From: CAZHTS01 sp964535315
GTDB lineage: Bacteria > Chloroflexota > Anaerolineae > Anaerolineales > Anaerolineaceae
DNA: 16,608 nt
NCBI GenBank assembly: GCA_964535315.1
Contig: CAZHTS010000096.1
Coordinates: 1 to 16,608, forward strand
Reading direction: 5' to 3'
Position 1 is the first letter of the stretch; each line of letters opens with the position of its first letter. This document shows positions 6,616-14,483 of this stretch, one piece after another. The notes below the pieces were generated by a model. That model was not told the origin of the DNA. It saw only the letters and a list, made by a program, of their open reading frames with translations, and searched no databases. The translations under genes were made by a program, and so were the position numbers.

Positions 6616-8562
6616 ATGTCCGAAGCTTTCGATCTGAAGCGTGAAACCGGCCGTTCGCTCGAACGTTTGCTGCCGCGACTGGAAGCGCGCTTTGCTTCGC
6701 AGACCTCTCCTGAACAGTGGGACGTTTTTGTCCGTCGTCTCAGGCAGTATTTTCCCCGGCTGTTCGGGTTGTATTATCGCCTGTACGGCCAACGGTACGA
6801 TTTTTTCTATCACCTTGAGGGCCTGCTGGATGGGATGGCCGCCAGTTGGCTGGAACGTCCGCAGGACCTCAAGGCGTTGGATGCCAGCCGGGAAGCCGAT
6901 CCGCGCTGGTTCCAGTCGCATCAGATGTTGGGCGGGGTCTGCTACGTGGATCTGTTTGCCGGCGATCTCACCGGCCTGCGCGCCCGCATTCCCTATTTCA
7001 AAGAATTGGGATTGACCTACCTGCATCTCATGCCGTTGTTCAGGGCGCCGGAAGGCGAAAACGACGGCGGGTATGCGGTCAGCAGTTACCGCGAGGTCAA
7101 CCCGGCGTTGGGCAGTATGACCGGGCTGGCCGGACTGGCTGCCGAACTGCGCCAGAACGGCGTCAGCCTGGTGTTGGATCTGGTGTTCAACCACACCTCC
7201 GACGAACACGAATGGGCGCAGCGCGCCCTGGCCGGTGAGGTGGAGTACCAGGAATACTACCGCATGTATCCTGACCGCCAGATGCCGGACGCCTACGAGC
7301 GCAGTCTGCGCGAGATTTTCCCCGACGAGCACCCGGGGGCGTTTACCTATCGCAAGGAAATCAACCGCTGGGTGTGGACGACCTTCCACCGCTACCAGTG
7401 GGATCTCAATTACGCCAACCCGGTTGTATTCAATCAGATGGCCGGGGAAATGCTTTTCCTGGCCAATGTGGGCGTAGAGGTGCTGCGCCTGGACGCGGTG
7501 GCCTTTATCTGGAAACAACTGGGCAGCGGGTGTGAGAACCTGCCCGAGGCGCACCTGTTGATCCAGGCTTTCAACGCCGTGGCGCGCATCGCCGCGCCGG
7601 CGTTGTTGTTCAAGTCCGAGGCCATTGTCCATCCCGACGACGTGGTCAAGTACATCTCGGCCGAAGAATGCCAGCTGTCTTACAACCCGCTGCTGATGGC
7701 GCTGTTGTGGAATTCGCTGGCGGTGCGCGACGTGCGTATGCTGCGCCAGGCCTTGCAGGAGCGCTTCCATTTGCCGGGCGACTGCGCCTGGGTTAATTAT
7801 GTGCGCTGTCACGACGATATCGGCTGGACCTTTTCCGATGAGGACGCCGCCCGGCTGAACGTCAGCGGGCACGATCACCGCCGTTTCTTGAACGATTTTT
7901 ATACCGGCCGTTTTGCCGGCAGTTTTGCACGCGGGCTGCCTTTTCAGGAAAACCCCAAGACCGGCGACTGCCGTATCTCGGGCACCTGCGCTTCGCTGGC
8001 CGGGTTGGAAAAGGCGCTGCGCGAGGAGACGCCGGCCGAGGTCGAACTGGCGGTGCGGCGTATCCTGTTGATCCACGCCATCATCCTGACCATTGGCGGC
8101 GTTCCGCTCATTTACCTGGGCGATGAACTCGGCACGCTCAACGACTACGGCTACAGCCAGGTGCCGGCCAAGGCGCACGACAGCCGCTGGGTGCACCGTC
8201 CACAGATGGACTGGCAGGCGGCGGCGCGGCGTGACGATCCGCAAACACTGCCGGGCAGCCTGTACGGGCGGCTGCGCGCCCTGGTGGCGCTGCGCCAGCA
8301 TCAGCTGGCCTTTGCCGGCGGCGATACCGAGGTGCTCAACCTGGGCAACGATCACATCCTGGCTTATTTACGCCAGAACGGCGCCGAGCGGGTGATCGTC
8401 CTGGCGAATTTCTCCGAACAACCGCAGACGATCCCCGCACACATCCTGCGCCTGTATGGGCTGGGGTATGCGTACGTCGATCAGGTCAACCAGCAAAAAA
8501 TTCCCTATCAGGACCTCACCCTGGAGGCGTACGGTTTTGTATGCCTTAAGCGGGTGGACTGA
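6616..8562 (+). CDS. Amylosucrase (GH13 sucrose glucosyltransferase)
   Basis: Amylosucrase (EC 2.4.1.4) builds alpha-1,4-glucan from sucrose and releases fructose; some relatives mainly hydrolyse sucrose. At 648 residues it is close to the Neisseria polysaccharea enzyme (about 636). A helical N-terminal domain (about 1-100) precedes the (beta/alpha)8 barrel and a C-terminal beta domain ending DLTLEAYGFVCL. The nucleophile is Asp293 (RLDAVAFIWKQ), the acid/base Glu335 (FKSEAIVHPDD), and the stabiliser Asp400 with His399 (VRCHDDIGWTF), each offset by 7 from D286/E328/D393. Arg524 (DSRWVHRP) matches the sucrose-specificity Arg509, and Arg232 (LREIFPDEHPG) matches Arg226. There is no signal peptide, so it acts inside the cell on imported sugar. 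AAGGAG at 6605-6610 sets the start. Polymerising versus hydrolysing activity cannot be told from sequence alone. Confidence 0.93.
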   Translation: MSEAFDLKRETGRSLERLLPRLEARFASQTSPEQWDVFVRRLRQYFPRLFGLYYRLYGQRYDFFYHLEGLLDGMAASWLERPQDLKALDASREADPRWFQSHQMLGGVCYVDLFAGDLTGLRARIPYFKELGLTYLHLMPLFRAPEGENDGGYAVSSYREVNPALGSMTGLAGLAAELRQNGVSLVLDLVFNHTSDEHEWAQRALAGEVEYQEYYRMYPDRQMPDAYERSLREIFPDEHPGAFTYRKEINRWVWTTFHRYQWDLNYANPVVFNQMAGEMLFLANVGVEVLRLDAVAFIWKQLGSGCENLPEAHLLIQAFNAVARIAAPALLFKSEAIVHPDDVVKYISAEECQLSYNPLLMALLWNSLAVRDVRMLRQALQERFHLPGDCAWVNYVRCHDDIGWTFSDEDAARLNVSGHDHRRFLNDFYTGRFAGSFARGLPFQENPKTGDCRISGTCASLAGLEKALREETPAEVELAVRRILLIHAIILTIGGVPLIYLGDELGTLNDYGYSQVPAKAHDSRWVHRPQMDWQAAARRDDPQTLPGSLYGRLRALVALRQHQLAFAGGDTEVLNLGNDHILAYLRQNGAERVIVLANFSEQPQTIPAHILRLYGLGYAYVDQVNQQKIPYQDLTLEAYGFVCLKRVD

Positions 8563-8612
8563 AACGAAAGCAGCCATTTCTCCGGCGTCCGGTCACCGGT
8601 TCCGGCGCCACC

Positions 8613-8648
8613 GGGAGCAGCTCCTGCAGGGGGAGCTGTTCCTTTTTT
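8613..8648 (+). terminator. Intrinsic terminator of the sugar operon
   Basis: GGAGCAGCTCC (8614-8624) pairs with GGAGCTGTTCC (8632-8642), an 11-bp stem with one G-U pair and a 7-nt loop, followed by six T (8643-8648). It lies 51 nt after the amylosucrase stop and marks the end of the operon. Confidence 0.88.
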
Positions 8649-8665
8649 GACGGGCGCCGTTCCGG

Positions 8666-8671
8666 TATAAT
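8666..8671 (+). promoter_or_regulatory. -10 box for the acetyltransferase gene
   Basis: A perfect TATAAT lies 35 nt before the start codon. At the proper distance the -35 position falls on the T-run of the preceding terminator (8643-8648) rather than on a consensus TTGACA, so only the -10 element is convincing. The expected transcription start is near 8678. Confidence 0.55.
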
Positions 8672-8705
8672 TCTGGACAGCACATTACGATCAGAGGATT
8701 TTGCC

Positions 8706-9233
8706 ATGCAACCAACTGCGCTATTTTGCTTTGACGATTTTCAGGTGCATTTGCTGGACGAAAGCGATGTCGCCGGTATTCAGACTGTGTTTGAAGACAG
8801 CAACGACTTCTCCTGGCTGGTTGCAGGCCAGCCCAGTGGGCCGCAGGAGGGCGAAGAATTTTTGACCGATCTGCCGCCGGGCAAGGGCGGGGCGGACAAA
8901 TTCCCGCTGGGGGTGTTGGATGGAGAACAACGGCTGACCGGTGTGCTGGATGTGGTGCGCGACTACCCCGAGCCGGGGGTGTGGTTCATTGGTCTGCTGC
9001 TGTTCCCGCCGCGGCAGCGCGGCGGCGGGTTGGGGCGGCGTACCGTTGAGGCGTTGTGCACCTGGCTGCGCGCTCAAGACGCCCAGGCGGTGATGCTGGG
9101 GGTGGTGGGCGAAAACCAGGACGGGCTGCGTTTCTGGGAACGCAGCGGGTTTACGGTCATCGACCAGCGCCCGCCGCGCCGTTTTGGACAGAAAGAGCAG
9201 GTCGTGCTGGTGATGCGCCGCCCGCTGGTCTAG
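8706..9233 (+). CDS. GNAT-family N-acetyltransferase
   Basis: A 175-residue cytoplasmic protein of the GCN5-related acetyltransferase fold, transferring acetyl from acetyl-CoA to an unknown amine. The pyrophosphate-binding motif A is RGGGLG at 105-110 (R-x-x-G-x-G), preceded by the beta strand VWFIGLLLFP. Motif B is ENQDGLRFWERSGF (136-149), the usual N...FW..GF signature. The final strand (QVVLVMRR) is present, so the domain looks complete. AGAGGA at 8693-8698 supports ATG 8706. The substrate cannot be read from the sequence. The gene is a single unit between a terminator and a convergent gene, and its TAG stop overlaps that gene's stop. Confidence 0.88.
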   Translation: MQPTALFCFDDFQVHLLDESDVAGIQTVFEDSNDFSWLVAGQPSGPQEGEEFLTDLPPGKGGADKFPLGVLDGEQRLTGVLDVVRDYPEPGVWFIGLLLFPPRQRGGGLGRRTVEALCTWLRAQDAQAVMLGVVGENQDGLRFWERSGFTVIDQRPPRRFGQKEQVVLVMRRPLV

Positions 9234-11089
9234 CTGTAACGGGGTGTTTCGCCCTTGCCGCCGTAATCGATCTCCATGACGCATTCGGCGCAGTTGAAAC
9301 GCAGCGGGAAACGGTTGCCCTCTTCATCGACCAGCGCCAACGGCTCGGGCCAGGGCGGGGTGTTGCCTCCCGCCTGGCGGGGACACGTGCCGTACTGGTA
9401 TTTCAGGCAATATTTGGTGATCATCACCCGCCGCCCGCGCAGGTCCAGGCCGCTTTCGGCGGCAGGCTCGATGTATTCCACCCCGTGACGATAATAAAAC
9501 GCCCGGGCCTTTGCGTTGAGGACGTTGCCGAGATAGGAGAGTTGTTTTTCGGGATAGCGCGCCGCGTCCGGGTCGGGCGGCAGGATGCGGCGGGGACGGG
9601 GGCGGGCCTGCTGGCGGGCGGCGGCGAGCTGTTCCACGGCGTCGCGGCGCAGCTGGTTGAGGACGCCCAGCGGGACGAAGTACATGGGGGTCAGGTCGAT
9701 GGCCACCTGCCCGGCCTCGAAATCGCTGCCGCCCAGTTTGCGCAGCTGGCGCTCGATACTGAGGCGCGCCGGCTCGGGCTTTTCGGCCGGGGTGAGTTGC
9801 AGATCTACGACGCTTTCCGCCTGTACGCCGTCTTCATCCATGACTTGCAGGCACAGACCGCCGGCGTTGGCGCGCAGATGAAAATCGACGCGCAGCTTGC
9901 GCCCGGTCTTGCTTTTTTGCAGGGCGGCGACGAAATCGTGATCGTAATTGCGGTACACCGCCGCCCCGTTGACCAGCCCTTCCATGCGTTCGGGGAAGAT
10001 GTCCTGGCCGCGCACCTCGTTCACCGGGGTGCCGTGCAGTTCGCGCCCGGCGTCGAAGAAACACAGCCCGTCGCCGGCGTGTACGGCGGGGGCGTCGTCT
10101 TCCAGGCGAAACGAGCGCCGGTCGAGCGCCACGACTTTGCCGAGCAGTTCGCCCAGCGATTTGGGCGTATCGGGTGAGGCCAGCGTCTTATTGCGTCCGC
10201 GCAGAAAGTAGCTGGTGTAACCGCGATTGAAAGTCTTGTTGAGGTCGGGGGTGAAATCGAACTGGCAGCGACCGGAAGCGGCGGGGCGCTGCCCGTTGGC
10301 AGCCAGCACCTGATCGAGCAGCTGGCGATAATGGCCGACCACGTTCATCACGTAGGCTTTGTCCTTGAGGCGGCCCTCTATTTTGAAGGAACACACCCCG
10401 GCGGCGATCAGGTCGGCGACGTAGGCCGAAAGGTTGAGATCGCGCAGCGAGAGCAGGTAGCGGTCGCGCAGCAGCACACTGCCGGAGCGGTCGAGCAGCG
10501 AATAGCGCCGGCGGCAGGGCTGGGCGCACTGGCCGCGGTTGCCGCTGCGCCCGCCGAGGGCGTAGCTCATGTAGCATTGGCCGCTGTATGCGACGCACAG
10601 TGCGCCGTGGATGAAGGTTTCCAGTTCGATGCTGCTGGCGGCGCGCACGGCGCGGATGTGTTCCAGGCTCAATTCACGGGCGAGGATGGCGCGTTGGAAG
10701 CCGACCTGTCCGAGGAAGGCCACCCGTTCGGGGGAGTGGTTGTGCATCTGCGTGCTGGCGAAGAGCGGGATGGGCGGCAGATCGAGTTCGAGCAGGCCGG
10801 CGTCCTGGATGATGAGGGCGTCGGCGCCCATCTGGTATAGCTGGCGGATGAGGCGTTCGGCGGGGGGCAGTTCTTCGTCGTGCAGCAGGGTATTGACGGT
10901 GACGTAGACGCTGGCCCAGTATTTGTGCGCATAGGCGATGAGCTGCTCCAGGTCGGCCAGGCTGTTGCCGGCCGCCTCGCGGGCGCCGAAACGCGTGGCG
11001 CCGATGTACACCGCGTCGGCGCCGCAATTAATCGCCGCCTGGCCTGTTTCCAGGTCTTTGGCCGGCGCCAGCAGTTCAATCCGTTCCAT
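9230..11089 (-). CDS. rlhA: U32 family protein, RlhA-like 23S rRNA cytidine hydroxylase
   Basis: The U32 'peptidase' family is now best known for RNA hydroxylation: RlhA makes 5-hydroxycytidine at 23S rRNA C2501 in E. coli, and TrhP acts on tRNA. This 619-residue protein has the RlhA length and layout. A TIM-barrel U32 domain (ELLAPAKD, GADAVYIG, IIQDAGLLEL, ETFIHGALCVAYSGQC) is followed by a DUF3656-type middle region (NKTFNRGYTSYFLRGRN) and a Cys-containing tail (ITKYCLKYQYGTCP, FNCAEC). Four cysteines (C165, C172, C188, C192) in the U32 core are placed to hold an iron-sulfur cluster; C561, C569, C600 and C603 form a second set. ATG 11089 is preceded by GAGGG. It starts 12 nt after the dehydrogenase stop and is probably co-transcribed with it. 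Family assignment is firm; the RNA target is inferred. Confidence 0.88.
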   Translation of the reverse strand: MERIELLAPAKDLETGQAAINCGADAVYIGATRFGAREAAGNSLADLEQLIAYAHKYWASVYVTVNTLLHDEELPPAERLIRQLYQMGADALIIQDAGLLELDLPPIPLFASTQMHNHSPERVAFLGQVGFQRAILARELSLEHIRAVRAASSIELETFIHGALCVAYSGQCYMSYALGGRSGNRGQCAQPCRRRYSLLDRSGSVLLRDRYLLSLRDLNLSAYVADLIAAGVCSFKIEGRLKDKAYVMNVVGHYRQLLDQVLAANGQRPAASGRCQFDFTPDLNKTFNRGYTSYFLRGRNKTLASPDTPKSLGELLGKVVALDRRSFRLEDDAPAVHAGDGLCFFDAGRELHGTPVNEVRGQDIFPERMEGLVNGAAVYRNYDHDFVAALQKSKTGRKLRVDFHLRANAGGLCLQVMDEDGVQAESVVDLQLTPAEKPEPARLSIERQLRKLGGSDFEAGQVAIDLTPMYFVPLGVLNQLRRDAVEQLAAARQQARPRPRRILPPDPDAARYPEKQLSYLGNVLNAKARAFYYRHGVEYIEPAAESGLDLRGRRVMITKYCLKYQYGTCPRQAGGNTPPWPEPLALVDEEGNRFPLRFNCAECVMEIDYGGKGETPRYS

Positions 11090-11101
11090 ATTTCCCTCGT
11101 T

Positions 11102-12196
11102 TCAATTTTCCGTCACCCGCAGCGGGGGAACGTCAAATGGAATGCCGGCCTGTTCGCCGGCCATGCGTAAGGACCTGACCACCTCGTCCATCAACGGCAC
11201 GCCCTGAGCGAGGTTGCGTTCGTAGGCTTCAAATTCTTTCTCGCCGTGGATGTAGATGCGTTCCTGATCGACGGCTTTGGGTGATTCCTTGAGTTGTTGG
11301 ATGAGCGCATCCAGCGCCTGTTTGAACTCGGCCAGCGGGCGGAAGGCTTCGATCTTCATGGCGACGAAGAAGTGTCCGACGTTGGCGCCGCGCGCTTCGC
11401 CGGCATGCCCGACCGCCGCGCCGGTATCGGCGCCCGAGAGCACACCGCACAGGATGTCGATCATCAGCGCCAGTCCGTAGCCCTTGTAGCCGCGCATCAG
11501 GTCGATGCCGCCCAACGGCAGGAGCGCCCCGCCTTGCAGCACCTCGTCCGGCCGGGTGGTCACGCGCCCGTCTTTGTCGATGCCCCAGCCGGCCGGAATT
11601 TCCTTGTGCGCCTTGTCGTAGACGGTGATGCGCCCGATGGGGACGATGCTGGTGGCCATATCCAGCACAAACGGCCGTTCCTGGCCGGCCGGGGCGGCCA
11701 CGGCCAGGGCGTTGGTGCCCAGGATGGCTTTGCGTCCGTAGGTGGGCGCCACCAGCGGCTGGGTGTTGGTAAAACTCATACCGATCATGTCGTGCGGCAG
11801 GGCCATCATGGCGTAATAGCCGGCGATGCCGTAGTGGTTGCTGTTGCGCACGGTCACCATGGCCACGCCGCTTTGTTCGGCCCGGGCAATGCAGTGCTGC
11901 ATGGCGTGGTAGCCGGCCACCTGGCCCAGCCCGTTGCCGCCATCCAACAGCAGGGTGGTGAGCGTCTCTTTGACGGTCTGCAGCGGGGTGAGCGGGTTGA
12001 TCTGTCCGCTGCGCAGGCGGTTGCCGTAATAGGTGTGCAGGCGGATGATGCCATGCGAGTCCACACCGCGCAGGTCGGCGGCGATCAACACGCCGGCGGC
12101 GATTTCGGCGTCGGCCGGCGGCACGCCCAATTGCGTGAAGAAGCGAATCATATACGCCTTGAGGTCTTCGGCGCGGTAATAAAATGTGCTGGCCAT
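11102..12196 (-). CDS. LDH2/MDH2-type malate/L-lactate dehydrogenase family oxidoreductase
   Basis: A 364-residue NAD(P)H-dependent oxidoreductase of the LDH2/MDH2 (AllD/YlbC/ComC) family, unrelated to Rossmann-type malate dehydrogenases. Members interconvert 2-oxo and 2-hydroxy acids such as malate, sulfolactate and ureidoglycolate. Visible signatures are DLRGVDSHGIIRL (His48, Arg52), VRNSNHYGIAGYY (His121), LGTNALAVAAP, VLDMATS and MRGYKGYGLALMIDIL. Length and domain order are typical and the protein looks complete. The frame is open to an ATG at 12379, but ATG 12196 is chosen because a GAGGAG site lies 4 nt upstream on this strand and residue 2 onwards matches the family start. The exact substrate is not evident. 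It heads a two-gene unit with the RlhA-like gene and is divergent from the sigma-factor gene. Confidence 0.88.
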   Translation of the reverse strand: MASTFYYRAEDLKAYMIRFFTQLGVPPADAEIAAGVLIAADLRGVDSHGIIRLHTYYGNRLRSGQINPLTPLQTVKETLTTLLLDGGNGLGQVAGYHAMQHCIARAEQSGVAMVTVRNSNHYGIAGYYAMMALPHDMIGMSFTNTQPLVAPTYGRKAILGTNALAVAAPAGQERPFVLDMATSIVPIGRITVYDKAHKEIPAGWGIDKDGRVTTRPDEVLQGGALLPLGGIDLMRGYKGYGLALMIDILCGVLSGADTGAAVGHAGEARGANVGHFFVAMKIEAFRPLAEFKQALDALIQQLKESPKAVDQERIYIHGEKEFEAYERNLAQGVPLMDEVVRSLRMAGEQAGIPFDVPPLRVTEN

Positions 12197-12229
12197 AGGG
12201 CTCCTCGCGGAATGAGATGACAATTGTAA

Positions 12230-12235
12230 ATTATA
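12230..12235 (-). promoter_or_regulatory. -10 box for the dehydrogenase/rlhA unit
   Basis: A perfect TATAAT on the minus strand (ATTATA on plus) lies 33 nt before the dehydrogenase start. The -35 position is poor. An 8-bp palindrome ACAATTGT (12220-12227) sits at the expected transcription start and could be an operator, though it is too short to be sure. Confidence 0.5.
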
Positions 12236-12384
12236 ATGGTTTTTTGGCGGGTCTGGTGGATTACCCGATCTTTGTGAAGATGGCCTCACAGGGTTGGGGG
12301 AGAATTCTGTCACTTTTGCCGTTGGGACACGATTAACAGTATGTATTCCAATCAACCTGCCCGGAGGCTCAAGGAGCATAATTC

Positions 12385-12960
12385 ATGACCCAATCGATCA
12401 CACAGGATGTTCATGCTGCAGCGGCGTGGGAGGAGGACGAACGCACACTGCTGCAGGCGGCGCGCCGTAACCCGGCGGATTTCGGCCGCGTGTACGACCG
12501 CTATGTCAGGCCGTTGTACGGATATCTGCTCAGCAAGACCGGCAATGTGGCCGAAGCGGAAGACCTGACCTCACAAACTTTTTTATGCGCCCTGGAACGA
12601 TTGTCCGAGTACCGCCACCAGGGCCATTTTAGCGCCTGGTTGTTTCGGATCGCCCACAATAAGTGGGTGGATTTCTATCGTCGCAAGAAACGCCCGCTGC
12701 CAGAAGGTAGCTGGCCATCGTCTGAACTGTGTGACGATGTGCTCCAGCAGGTGATCCAGGGCGAGCGGGCGCAACTGCTGGCGACGTTGGTGCACCGGCT
12801 GGGCGAGGACGAGCGCGAACTGCTGCGTCTGCGACTGGTGGCCGAACTGAGTTTTGCAGAGATAGCCGACTACCTGGGAAAAAACGAACCGGCGGCAAAA
12901 AAGGCGTACTATCGCCTGATTGAGCGGATGAAGAACGAAATGGAGCAGGTCTATGGATAA
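12385..12960 (+). CDS. ECF-type RNA polymerase sigma factor
   Basis: A 191-residue extracytoplasmic-function sigma factor. Region 2 spans about residues 31-100 (DFGRVYDRYVRPLYGYLLSK, EAEDLTSQTFLCALERL, WLFRIAHNKWVDFYRRKKR) and includes the -10-recognising helix. Region 4 spans about 130-186 (LGEDERELLRLRLVAELSFAEIADYLGKN), with its helix-turn-helix contacting the -35. There is no region 1.1 or 3, as expected for ECF factors, and length is typical. AAGGAG at 12371-12376 supports ATG 12385. It overlaps the following membrane-protein gene by 8 nt, an arrangement usual for sigma/anti-sigma pairs. A weak possible promoter (TTGCCG 12316, TATGTA 12340, 18-bp spacer) precedes it. The regulon is unknown. 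Confidence 0.9.
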   Translation: MTQSITQDVHAAAAWEEDERTLLQAARRNPADFGRVYDRYVRPLYGYLLSKTGNVAEAEDLTSQTFLCALERLSEYRHQGHFSAWLFRIAHNKWVDFYRRKKRPLPEGSWPSSELCDDVLQQVIQGERAQLLATLVHRLGEDERELLRLRLVAELSFAEIADYLGKNEPAAKKAYYRLIERMKNEMEQVYG

Positions 12961-14467
12961 GACAACCTCTTTCACCTCTTTTGAACGGGATCTCAAAACG
13001 CTCGTGGACGTGCCCCAACCCCGCCCGGAATTTTGCGATCAACTGCGCCAGAAACTGGTCAGCCAGCCGCCCATTGCCCGCCCTACCCGGCGCTATTTTG
13101 ATTGGCGCTGGGCCGCTCCGGCGGCGTTGACCCTGGCTTTGCTGGTCGCTTTTCTGGTCGTCGGCCCGCAGCGGGTGATTGCCGGGGTGCGGGACTGGCT
13201 GAGTTCGTTCATCCCCGGCGTGGGGTTTGTCGAGGAGCGCAGTGACCTGCGCGTTCTGGCCGAACCCGTTCAGGTAGACGCCGGCGAGCTTTCTTTGCGC
13301 GTTGAGAAAGGCTATACCCACGGCGAAGGGATGGATCTCCAGTTTACTTACCCGCACGACCGGCGCACCTGCAAGACGCCGGCGCTCAGTCAGGAGGAGA
13401 ACCGTCTGAAACTGGCCGAGGCGGCCTATTTGCTGCTGCCAGACGGGCGCAAGATGCCACACAACGTTTACCCTGGCGGGCGCTGGCTGCGTTTCCCTGC
13501 CCTGCCGGCCGGTGTCAACGAGGCCACCCTGGTTCTGCCGCCGGATATTCACTATGGCTGTACTTCCAGTACACCGCTGCCGCAGGGCTTCTCGCCGCTG
13601 TGTATCTGCACGGATGAAGACCTGCTGTGGCGCATCCCACTCAAGTTTGTCGTGCCCCCGCCGGGCAGCGCCCTGCCGGTGATGGATAGCCTGCCGGCCA
13701 CGCCGGAGACCCGGCTGCTGGCAACATTGCCACAGACCACCCCCACCGGCGAGCCGCCCGCGACCGCCACCCCGGCGACTGCCGGCCAGCCGCAACTGAT
13801 TGGGAAGCTGGTCGCCCTGCCGGATGGTTATCTGCTGGCGGCCCTGTTGCAATACGAGCTCAACACGGGCGCCAATTATCGCTTTGGGCTCGACAATCGC
13901 TATGCCCACCTGGTGGATGCCAGCGGCGCCGAAATTGCCCTCGAAGAAGTCGATCGTTCTGAGGTCAGCGAACAGGCGCTGCAAGGGCTGGAGGCCCGCG
14001 ACCTGGTGCTGTTCCGCACGAAGACACGCCCGGCCAGCGGCGCGCTGACGCTGAGTTTTGATTACCTGATCAAAGATGTTTATTCGCTCGGCGACGAGAC
14101 TGGCTTTGAGATCAGCCTGCCGGCCGATCTACAGGCGGACCAGCATCTCCCGCAGGACAGAAAGTTTGATTTTGTCCCCGGCTGGCCGTTCACGCTGAAG
14201 GAGGTGTGGGTGACCGACGCGCAGCCGGATGCGCTGGGGGTGGTGGTTACCTTTGCCGGGCAGGGGATCGAGACCATCGAGGTGCAGCCGGTTCCCCCGG
14301 ATGTGGACTTTATGGGAAGTTCTTCGGGCACCTGTGAGGATTTTGATGGCTGTTTCTATAATGAGACCCGTTTCCCCAGGGTGGCAAACGGTGTATACCG
14401 GCTGCGGGTGAGCAGCATTGCCTATCTGACGCCGGGGCCGTGGTCGCTGCGTTTTGATCTTGAATAA
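12953..14467 (+). CDS. Single-pass membrane protein, putative anti-sigma factor with large outer domain
   Basis: I recognise no named family in the body of this 504-residue protein. A cytoplasmic N-terminus of about 52 residues includes a short helix-forming segment (RPEFCDQLRQKLV) like those preceding the membrane span in sigma-linked proteins of this kind. One strong transmembrane segment lies at about 53-71 (AAPAALTLALLVAFLVVG). About 430 outer residues follow: a first domain (about 90-240), a Thr/Pro-rich linker near 245-282 (TPETRLLAT ... TATPATAGQ), and a second beta-rich domain to the end. Outer cysteines occur in groups (RRTC; YGC ... LCIC; GTC ... GC) and could form disulfides. The start lies inside the sigma gene (8-nt overlap), implying coupled translation. 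The role as anti-sigma factor or envelope sensor is inferred from position and topology only. Confidence 0.7.
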   Translation: MDKTTSFTSFERDLKTLVDVPQPRPEFCDQLRQKLVSQPPIARPTRRYFDWRWAAPAALTLALLVAFLVVGPQRVIAGVRDWLSSFIPGVGFVEERSDLRVLAEPVQVDAGELSLRVEKGYTHGEGMDLQFTYPHDRRTCKTPALSQEENRLKLAEAAYLLLPDGRKMPHNVYPGGRWLRFPALPAGVNEATLVLPPDIHYGCTSSTPLPQGFSPLCICTDEDLLWRIPLKFVVPPPGSALPVMDSLPATPETRLLATLPQTTPTGEPPATATPATAGQPQLIGKLVALPDGYLLAALLQYELNTGANYRFGLDNRYAHLVDASGAEIALEEVDRSEVSEQALQGLEARDLVLFRTKTRPASGALTLSFDYLIKDVYSLGDETGFEISLPADLQADQHLPQDRKFDFVPGWPFTLKEVWVTDAQPDALGVVVTFAGQGIETIEVQPVPPDVDFMGSSSGTCEDFDGCFYNETRFPRVANGVYRLRVSSIAYLTPGPWSLRFDLE

Positions 14468-14483
14468 GCGCTTGCAGGTGTGT

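Noticed and set aside
6586..8355. 589-residue open frame on the minus strand, antisense to amylosucrase
   Set aside because: The plus strand is an unmistakable amylosucrase with all catalytic residues; the antisense peptide is His/Gln/Arg-rich with no family features.
9056..10177. 373-residue plus-strand open frame opposite the U32 gene
   Set aside because: It begins inside the acetyltransferase gene in another frame and is antisense to a well-supported RlhA-like protein; no domain is seen.
11294..12220. 308-residue plus-strand open frame opposite the dehydrogenase
   Set aside because: Shadow of the LDH2/MDH2 gene; composition is typical of antisense reading (rich in His, Gln, Gly, Val) and it has no own ribosome-binding site.
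12197..12379. Longer start for the dehydrogenase at 12379
   Set aside because: It would extend through the promoter region by 61 low-complexity residues; ATG 12196 has a good ribosome-binding site.
12629..13984. 451-residue minus-strand open frame across sigma factor and membrane protein
   Set aside because: It spans two real overlapping genes on the other strand and shows no family signature.
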